In this document: positions 58,383 to 64,000 of the stretch, piece by piece
How the letters are laid out: each line of letters starts with the position of its first letter
Numbering within the stretch: position 1 is the first letter of the stretch
NCBI RefSeq assembly: GCF_008641105.1
Contig: NZ_VTTI01000013.1
Location: forward strand, 1-64,000
DNA: 64,000 nucleotides
Reading direction: 5' to 3'
Origin: Halopseudomonas salina
GTDB lineage: Bacteria > Pseudomonadota > Gammaproteobacteria > Pseudomonadales > Pseudomonadaceae
Program-made: the position numbers and the translations under genes
The notes under the pieces: model-generated
What the model saw: only the letters and a program-made list of their open reading frames with translations
The model's database searches: none
Told to the model about the DNA's origin: nothing

Positions 58383-60656
58383 TTATTCATGCCAGAAGCG
58401 CCTGGCGCTGTCTCTCCAGCTCCAGTCACGGCGCCCGCCGTGGTCTTTGTCAAACACGAAACGAACAGCACCGGCGCGGCTAGTATAAACAGGTTCGACG
58501 GCCAATTCCCGATAGCGCGCCACAACATTTGGATGCGGATGGTTGAAGCGGTTCCTGTGACCGGCACTGAATACCACCCAATTTGGATCCACCGCACGAA
58601 TCAGCGCATAGGAAGAAGAGGTTCGACTGCCATGGTGCGGGGCCAGCAACAGATTCGCAGACAGATCATGGGCAAGCATCTGATATTCACCGCGTATGCC
58701 TACATCACCGGTTAACAGCACCCCACTGTCGCCCGTCGTCACGCGCAGGACGCAGGATCGCTCATTGGCTGGCGCGGGAGCCGGTGCGCTGTAAATGATC
58801 TCGAATGTCACCGCATTCCAGCTCCAGCTCTCACCTGGCTGGCAGGCAATCGCTTGCAGTTGGGGGCTCTGATCCTCAATCTGACCGGCGACTACTCGGC
58901 CCACGGGCATGTGCCGAATTATTGCCTGCGCCCCACCTGCATGGTCATTGTCTGCATGACTGACCAGGAGCCTGTCCAGATCGGTTACCCCAAGGGATAC
59001 AAGGGCAGGATGCACCACGGCTTCACCCAGATCAAAACCGCTGGAAAGCCGCGCACCCGCATCGTAAAGAAGCGCATGCTGTCGGGTCTGCACCAACACT
59101 GACAGCCCCTGCCCCACATCCAGGACAGTTACCCAGAACTCCCCCTCGACCGGCCTTGGTTGCGGTGCTGCAAGCAGCACGGGCACGCACGCCAGAGCGG
59201 GCAACCACAACAACCGCGATAACGGGCTCAGCAGGGCCAGAATACCCGCTACGCCCAGCAGCCAGTTGATCCAGCCAGGAAAAGCCAGGTACGTGGGGAC
59301 ATGCAAGCTAGCTGCCTGCTCCAGCGCAAGAAATAATCCATCGAGTAATTGGGCAGCGAACCAGAGAAGCCAGGGGACCCCCAGCACAAGCTCCAGCAGC
59401 GTCCCCAGTAGTGCAGCGGGCACCACCAGCAGACTGACGAATGGGATTGCCAGAATATTCACCAACGGCGCAATGAGGCTGCCGGGCATCCCCCATAACA
59501 GCAACCAGGGCCAGAGACCGATAAAAATAACCCACTGCGCGCGACCCCAACGCCACCAGAGCCCCCTTTGATCGAGCCTGCCAGCCATCCCGAAAACCAA
59601 CAGACCCACCGCCATGAAAGATAGCCAGAACCCAGCCAGCAGGGGCGCAGCAGGATTTATCATCACCACCAGACACATGGCCAGCAACCAGAAGAACCAG
59701 GGCCCGGGTTGGCGATAAAGCAACCGGGCCAGCAACACCATGGCCACCATCAGCAAGGCGCGCTGGGTGGGGACGGCAAAACCCGCAAGTGCGGCATAAA
59801 TAGCAGCGGCAAAGATGGCCAGGGGCGCTGCCAGCCAGATACGCGCAAAGGGCAGGTGTAATATGCCCAGTCGACCCGCAAGCGTAACCAGACCAAACAC
59901 CGCCGCGGCGAACAGACCTACGTGCAAGCCGGATATCACCATCAGATGACTGGTGCCGGTTGCCTGCAGTACCTGCCAATCCTCCCGACTGAGCACGCTT
60001 CGGTCACCAACAATTAATGCCAGCAGCCTTTCAGTACCCGGGGTAGCCCCCAGGGCCTGCAGCAATCGGTCACGGATATGACTGCGCATTCCGTCAACGC
60101 CTCCATACCGCATGCCGTCCAGCCGTTGACCACTGCGTATGCTGCCAAGGGCGCCAATACCCTGGGCATAAAGCCAGGCTTCGTAATCGAATGCACCGGG
60201 GTTGGACATGCCGCGGGGACGGCGCACCCGCGCCTCGAACCGCCAGTACTCGCCCTGCAGCACGGGCTCACCGGCGTACCAGTGAACACGCATGAAAGGC
60301 AGGGATTCACCGGTGTCAACTATCCGTGCGTCCGCGAGCTGAAATCGCCAGCCGGTTAGGGTGGCTTCGGGCAGACCTGCAATACGCCCCTCGATCGACA
60401 GGGTTTGTTGATCGAGCCGGTCCGGCAGCCGCTCATGCAATACAAGATGATGAACCAGCACTGCCCAGACCAGACCAGTCAGACCTGCGGCAAGCAGCCG
60501 GTTATCCGGGCCCTTCAGCCAGACTACCGGAATCAGCAGGCTCAACACCCCGAGAAGCCAGGGCGATGGCAACTGCTCCAGCATCAATGGACTGATCAGG
60601 CCCAGAAAAAAACCCGGCAGGATAACCATGAGTTGTGGGCGGCGGAATACATCCAA
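58383..60656 (-). CDS. comEC: ComEC/Rec2 family DNA uptake channel
   Basis: 757 residues from the chosen start. An N-terminal OB-fold-like region, the multi-helix competence domain (about 205-490) and a C-terminal metallo-beta-lactamase-like domain with SHADNDHAGG. Carries single-stranded DNA across the inner membrane in natural transformation. TTG 60656 has AAGGAAGG 7 nt upstream and leaves 86 bp to the divergent gene; ATG 60710 (18 residues longer) has no SD and would leave only 32 bp. The protein is full length, so competence is possible. Confidence 0.88.
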   Translation of the reverse strand: MDVFRRPQLMVILPGFFLGLISPLMLEQLPSPWLLGVLSLLIPVVWLKGPDNRLLAAGLTGLVWAVLVHHLVLHERLPDRLDQQTLSIEGRIAGLPEATLTGWRFQLADARIVDTGESLPFMRVHWYAGEPVLQGEYWRFEARVRRPRGMSNPGAFDYEAWLYAQGIGALGSIRSGQRLDGMRYGGVDGMRSHIRDRLLQALGATPGTERLLALIVGDRSVLSREDWQVLQATGTSHLMVISGLHVGLFAAAVFGLVTLAGRLGILHLPFARIWLAAPLAIFAAAIYAALAGFAVPTQRALLMVAMVLLARLLYRQPGPWFFWLLAMCLVVMINPAAPLLAGFWLSFMAVGLLVFGMAGRLDQRGLWWRWGRAQWVIFIGLWPWLLLWGMPGSLIAPLVNILAIPFVSLLVVPAALLGTLLELVLGVPWLLWFAAQLLDGLFLALEQAASLHVPTYLAFPGWINWLLGVAGILALLSPLSRLLWLPALACVPVLLAAPQPRPVEGEFWVTVLDVGQGLSVLVQTRQHALLYDAGARLSSGFDLGEAVVHPALVSLGVTDLDRLLVSHADNDHAGGAQAIIRHMPVGRVVAGQIEDQSPQLQAIACQPGESWSWNAVTFEIIYSAPAPAPANERSCVLRVTTGDSGVLLTGDVGIRGEYQMLAHDLSANLLLAPHHGSRTSSSYALIRAVDPNWVVFSAGHRNRFNHPHPNVVARYRELAVEPVYTSRAGAVRFVFDKDHGGRRDWSWRDSARRFWHE

Positions 60657-60742
60657 TGTACGGCCTTCCTTTGCAGTCAGGCAGTAGTCTGCGCCTGACA
60701 TTCCATGCATAATTGAGCGACATTTCCCTGGCTACCATAGTA

Positions 60743-61267
60743 ATGCCGCGTCGGTTCCTGAAACGCTACATGCCCAGTCCCGAACGCATAAAGCAAAGCA
60801 AATCGCTTCGCTTTATGGGCAGCATGCTGCACGATCCAAACCTATGGCATCTCAACCGCCACAGCGTTGCGCGGGCAATGGCCATCGGGCTTTTCGTTTC
60901 GATGCTACCCATTCCAATGCAAATGCTGGTTTCAGCCTGCGTTGCAATGCCGGCACGTGCCAACCTGCCCGTCTCGGTGGGCCTGGTCTGGCTGACCAAT
61001 CCGGTCACCATGCCGATGATTTTCTTTGCGGAATACAAGATCGGAACCATGCTTCTGGGCGCACCCGAACGCAGCATGCCCATGGAATTATCAATGACCT
61101 GGCTGGCCAGCGAAATCCACCATATCTGGCAGCCGCTGCTTCTCGGTTCCGTTCTTCTGGGGGCCGTCTTCGCCGTGGCGGGGTATGCCGCCACCATGTT
61201 GTATTGGCGAATATGGGTCGGGCGCAACTGGCAAAGGCGTAAAATGCGACGCCGTCATCAGAACTGA
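60743..61267 (+). CDS. DUF2062 family membrane protein
   Basis: 174 residues, two or three membrane segments (about 45-62, 76-98, 128-155). NRHSVARAMAIGLFVSMLPIPMQML and LTNPVTMPMIFFAEYKIG are the DUF2062 signature. Role unknown. Divergent from comEC and convergent with lolD, 5 nt between stops. Confidence 0.85.
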   Translation: MPRRFLKRYMPSPERIKQSKSLRFMGSMLHDPNLWHLNRHSVARAMAIGLFVSMLPIPMQMLVSACVAMPARANLPVSVGLVWLTNPVTMPMIFFAEYKIGTMLLGAPERSMPMELSMTWLASEIHHIWQPLLLGSVLLGAVFAVAGYAATMLYWRIWVGRNWQRRKMRRRHQN

Positions 61268-61272
61268 CGTTT

Positions 61273-61959
61273 TTACTCTACGCGCGCCGCCAGTTTACCT
61301 TCCACCAGGGTCAGGACCCTGTCCATTTGTGACGCCAGTGCGAGGTCATGGGTAACCACCATGAAGGCGGTCTTGAGACTCTGGCTAAGTTCGAGCATCA
61401 ACTGCTGAATGCTTCTTGCCGTGTGCTGGTCCAGATTGCCGGTAGGTTCGTCGAGTAGGACACAGGCCGGCTCGTTGATCAGCGCCCGTGCGATGGCCAC
61501 ACGCTGACGCTCACCACCTGACAATTCGCCCGGCTTGTGTCCGGCGCGCTGGGCAAGACCAACACGTTCAAGCATCTGCTGCCCGCGTTGGTGCGCTTCA
61601 CTGATAGGCGTGTTGCCAATCAACAGCGGCATGCATACGTTTTCCAGGGCACTGAACTCCGCCAGCAGGTGATGGAACTGGTAGACAAAACCCAGCCCGC
61701 TGTTACGGAGCTTGCCACGTTCTGATTCGCGCAGTGAGGACATCTGCCTGCCGGCCAGCCAAACCTCTCCTTCAGTGGGCGTATCCAGCCCACCGAGCAG
61801 ATTGAGCAGTGTCGTTTTACCCGACCCCGAGCTGCCGACAATGGCCACGCGCTCACCGGCTACCAGTTGCATGTTTATGCCATCGAGTACACGCAGGCGC
61901 TGCGGTCCGATTGCATATTCCATACTCAGGTTCCGACATTCCAGGACAAAATCAGTCAT
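61273..61959 (-). CDS. lolD: Lipoprotein-releasing ABC transporter ATPase LolD
   Basis: 228 residues. Walker [15 protein letters not shown]-loop FVYQFHHLL, signature [10 protein letters not shown], Walker [14 protein letters not shown] and H-loop VTHD. Drives release of outer-membrane lipoproteins to LolA. The 5' end overlaps the lolC stop by 8 nt. Confidence 0.95.
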   Translation of the reverse strand: MTDFVLECRNLSMEYAIGPQRLRVLDGINMQLVAGERVAIVGSSGSGKTTLLNLLGGLDTPTEGEVWLAGRQMSSLRESERGKLRNSGLGFVYQFHHLLAEFSALENVCMPLLIGNTPISEAHQRGQQMLERVGLAQRAGHKPGELSGGERQRVAIARALINEPACVLLDEPTGNLDQHTARSIQQLMLELSQSLKTAFMVVTHDLALASQMDRVLTLVEGKLAARVE

Positions 61960-63196
61960 AACGCAATGCCTCCGCAGGCTCGGTGCGCGAGGCGCGCCAG
62001 GCCGGATACAGTGTGGCCAGGAAGCTCATGCCCAGAGCCGCAGCACAGATCAACACAACATCACTCCAGATAAGCTGGGACGGCAGGTAACTGATGAAGT
62101 ACACATCGGAACTGAGGAACTGGATGCCGAAAAGTTTTTCCAGCCCAGCGACCATCGCCGACACGTTCAACGCCGCAAGTACCCCGAGGACACAACCAGC
62201 CAGAGTTCCCACCACACCAATCACGGAGCCCTGCACCATGAATATGCCCATGATGGTGCCAGGCGATGCGCCAAGAGTTCGCAGAATAGCGATGTCCGCT
62301 TTCTTGTCGGTGACCACCATGACCAGAGTGGAGATGATATTGAATGCAGCCACTGCGACGATCAGCAGCAGAAGCAGGCCGATCATGGTCTTTTCCATCC
62401 GGATCGCGGCAAACAGATTACCGTGAGTACGGGTCCAGTCCTGCGCGTAGTAGTCACCCGGCAGCAAGGATGCCAGCTCCCAGGCAACACGGGGCGCCTG
62501 GAAGAGATCACCCAACCTGACACGCAAACCCTGCACCTGACCGGGCTCCCAGCGCGACAAACGTGCAGCATCGCCGGCATGGATCAGCGCCAGGGAACCA
62601 TCCAGCTCCGCTCCGACCTTGAAGGTGCCCACCACATGAAAACGTTTGAGGCGGGGAAACACGCCGGCGGGGGTTACCGATGCTTCTGGCAGAACAAAGG
62701 TCAGCTTGTCGCCAATCCCCACGCCAAAGCGACTGGCAATCTGTTCACCGACGATAATGCCAAACTCCCCGTCCTGCAGGTCGCCCAGGGTGCCACGGGT
62801 CATGTGCTGACCAACAATGGACACATCTACCTCCTTGTCCGGCAGAATGCCGTTCACCAGAACAGGAGCTACACTGCCATCATGCGTGAGCATGCCCTGC
62901 AGCTGGACAAAAGGCGCCACTGCTTCGACATCGGGATGCTCAAGCAGGGTATCGGCCAGCAGAGGCCAGTCGTTGATCGGCTGCTGGGAGCTGACGGTCG
63001 CATGGGGCACCATACCCAGAATGCGGGTCCGCAACTCGCGGTCAAAGCCGTTCATCACCGACAGCACCAGGATCATGACCAGCACGCCAAGGGTCAGCCC
63101 CAGCATGGAGATCAGGGAAATGAAGGAAATGAAATGATTGCGGCGCTTGGCGCGGGTATAGCGCAGGCCGATAAAAAATGGCAAGGGTCTGAACAT
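61952..63196 (-). CDS. lolC: Lipoprotein-releasing ABC transporter permease LolC/E
   Basis: 414 residues, four membrane segments (about 25-50, 268-295, 315-345, 375-400) with a large periplasmic domain between the first two. [27 protein letters not shown] is the typical start. No separate lolE is in view, though only the window is visible; a single LolC/E-like protein (LolF type) is possible. Confidence 0.92.
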   Translation of the reverse strand: MFRPLPFFIGLRYTRAKRRNHFISFISLISMLGLTLGVLVMILVLSVMNGFDRELRTRILGMVPHATVSSQQPINDWPLLADTLLEHPDVEAVAPFVQLQGMLTHDGSVAPVLVNGILPDKEVDVSIVGQHMTRGTLGDLQDGEFGIIVGEQIASRFGVGIGDKLTFVLPEASVTPAGVFPRLKRFHVVGTFKVGAELDGSLALIHAGDAARLSRWEPGQVQGLRVRLGDLFQAPRVAWELASLLPGDYYAQDWTRTHGNLFAAIRMEKTMIGLLLLLIVAVAAFNIISTLVMVVTDKKADIAILRTLGASPGTIMGIFMVQGSVIGVVGTLAGCVLGVLAALNVSAMVAGLEKLFGIQFLSSDVYFISYLPSQLIWSDVVLICAAALGMSFLATLYPAWRASRTEPAEALRYD

Positions 63197-63305
63197 GAAG
63201 TAACGGTTACCTGAAGGGCCGTGCCCGTTGAATGGCAGTTCGGATTGGCATGGTACACTGAAAAGCATATTTGTTCAGCGCTTCGCAAAGGCTCAGGCGG
63301 GTCAA

Positions 63306-63908
63306 ATGACAGACAAAGAAGAAGACTCAACAGACGACAAGCGGGATTTCTTCAGAATTCGCGACAGCCTCGCCCTGGATGTGCGCAAGGTGAGCAGTGC
63401 GGACATTGAAGAGGCTGCGTTCGAGGAGCAATCACCACTTTTCAGCCTGTTAAGTGACCTCCATACCCTGGACTACGAATCGCAGCATCTGCTGCGTCAG
63501 ATAGCCGAGCGTGACCGAGCCCTGGCGCACTATCTGAAGATAATCAACAAGCGAGTCGATCTGCTAAGTAACGCTCTGGCGCTACAGCTGGTGGATGAAA
63601 TCGGTGATCCCCAGGAAGTTACCCTGAGTGAAGGCGGTATTTCCTTTGCCTATCCGGAGGCTTTCGAGATTGGTGCCTGGCTGGCGCTACGTATGGTGCT
63701 GCTGCCCTCACCACTTGGGCTGGTGTTGCCGTCACAGGTTATTCGCTGTGAGCCTGATACCGAGTCAGACAACTGGATCATTGCCGTGAGCTTTCACACC
63801 CTGGCAGATAATCAGCGTCAGATGCTTGCCCGGCATATACTGCAAAAACAGGCTCAGGAAATCCGTGCCAACAAGACTCAAGCCTCAATCCAGGAAAGGA
63901 CACCATGA
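63306..63908 (+). CDS. PilZ domain protein
   Basis: 200 residues. KRDFFRIRDSLAL near the N-terminus contains the c-di-GMP-binding RxxxR (R-D-F-F-R), and TLSEGGISFAYPE is the second PilZ motif with Thr in place of the usual Asp/Asn. The middle (about 35-100) is a helical region. Unlike PilZ at 37430 it can probably bind c-di-GMP. Same place as a hypothetical gene next to lolCD in P. aeruginosa (from memory). Divergent from lolC; its stop overlaps the next gene (ATGA). Confidence 0.82.
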   Translation: MTDKEEDSTDDKRDFFRIRDSLALDVRKVSSADIEEAAFEEQSPLFSLLSDLHTLDYESQHLLRQIAERDRALAHYLKIINKRVDLLSNALALQLVDEIGDPQEVTLSEGGISFAYPEAFEIGAWLALRMVLLPSPLGLVLPSQVIRCEPDTESDNWIIAVSFHTLADNQRQMLARHILQKQAQEIRANKTQASIQERTP

Positions 63909-64000
63909 TGAAACACCTAACCTCGACACTATGTGCCACCTCTCTGATGCTAGGTATGATGCTCAGCGCAGCACCCCTGCAAGCAGACACCCTGGTCATT
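63908..64000 (+). CDS. Exported protein, 5' end only (possibly glycerophosphodiester phosphodiesterase)
   Basis: Only 31 residues are visible: a signal peptide (MKHLTSTLCATSLMLGMMLS...LQA) followed by DTLVI, where the window ends. The ADTLVI junction is what precedes the AHRGASG motif in periplasmic GlpQ-type phosphodiesterases, and a phosphodiesterase gene follows the lolCD/PilZ genes in P. aeruginosa as I recall. The identity is therefore a guess from context. Starts at ATG 63908 or the adjacent ATG 63905, with AAAGGA upstream. Confidence 0.4.
   Translation, partial: MKHLTSTLCATSLMLGMMLSAAPLQADTLVI

Noticed and set aside
61712..63214. Open frame of 500 codons on the + strand
   Set aside because: Antisense to lolD and lolC, both of which carry complete family motifs; the + product is His/Gln-rich and typical of a shadow frame.

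Overview
The window is a stretch of a Pseudomonas-type gammaproteobacterial chromosome. The block from 36.6 to 63.9 kb keeps the gene order I know from Pseudomonas: tatD-pilZ-holB-tmk-mltG-pabC-fabF-acpP-fabG-fabD-plsX-rpmF-yceD, then maf, sppA, HAD phosphatase, rluC, rne, then murB-kdsB-ycaR-lpxK-exbD-exbB, comEC, DUF2062, lolD-lolC and a PilZ gene. A split class II ribonucleotide reductase (nrdJa/nrdJb) and an RgsA-like small RNA next to tatD point the same way. Glycine-rich lipoprotein tethers and a nirK-type nitrite reductase would fit a marine or saline lineage such as Halopseudomonas, but that is inference. No tRNA, rRNA, insertion sequence, prophage or CRISPR array was seen.

Layout. 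0-4 kb: the 5' part of a copper nitrite reductase gene with an extra N-terminal cupredoxin domain and an ANR/FNR-type box, then a large AsmA-like protein. 4-6.7 kb: small genes (acidic protein, a truncated cation-antiporter fragment, DUF3185, DJ-1/PfpI, YjdM, DUF3429). 6.8-10.7 kb: the coupled moxR-DUF58-transglutaminase operon. 10.9-14.8 kb: a lipoprotein hydrolase, an orphan TAXI-type binding protein and rmuC. 15-24.3 kb: the main accessory locus, with DUF1302 and DUF1329 export/outer-membrane genes facing an operon of an alpha/beta hydrolase and a quinohemoprotein alcohol dehydrogenase, with a MalT-like LuxR (LAL) regulator between them. 24.4-27.4 kb: nrdJab. 27.6-31.6 kb: DUF1285, DUF4823 lipoprotein, a radical SAM protein and a type B carboxylesterase. 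31.6-36.3 kb: a TetR regulator and a spermidine/putrescine-type ABC importer operon. 36.4-64 kb: the conserved housekeeping block, ending in a partial gene with a signal peptide.

How the parts work together. The fatty-acid block supplies acyl-ACP for lipids; lpxK, kdsB and murB serve lipid A, LPS core and peptidoglycan; lolCD moves lipoproteins outward; rne has a leader of about 630 nt that is probably a regulatory RNA.

The most notable new signal is a near-palindromic C6/G6 element present in the two promoters of the 15-24 kb locus (14877-14897 and 24266-24286). In both places it lies exactly 22 bp from a matching -10-like hexamer. I infer that it is the operator of the LAL regulator encoded between the two units, which would make the locus one regulon for uptake and periplasmic oxidation of an unknown alcohol or ester. 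Other signals worth checking are a three-way-junction-like leader on nrdJab, an almost leaderless yceD-rpmF-plsX transcript, and the RgsA-like RNA.
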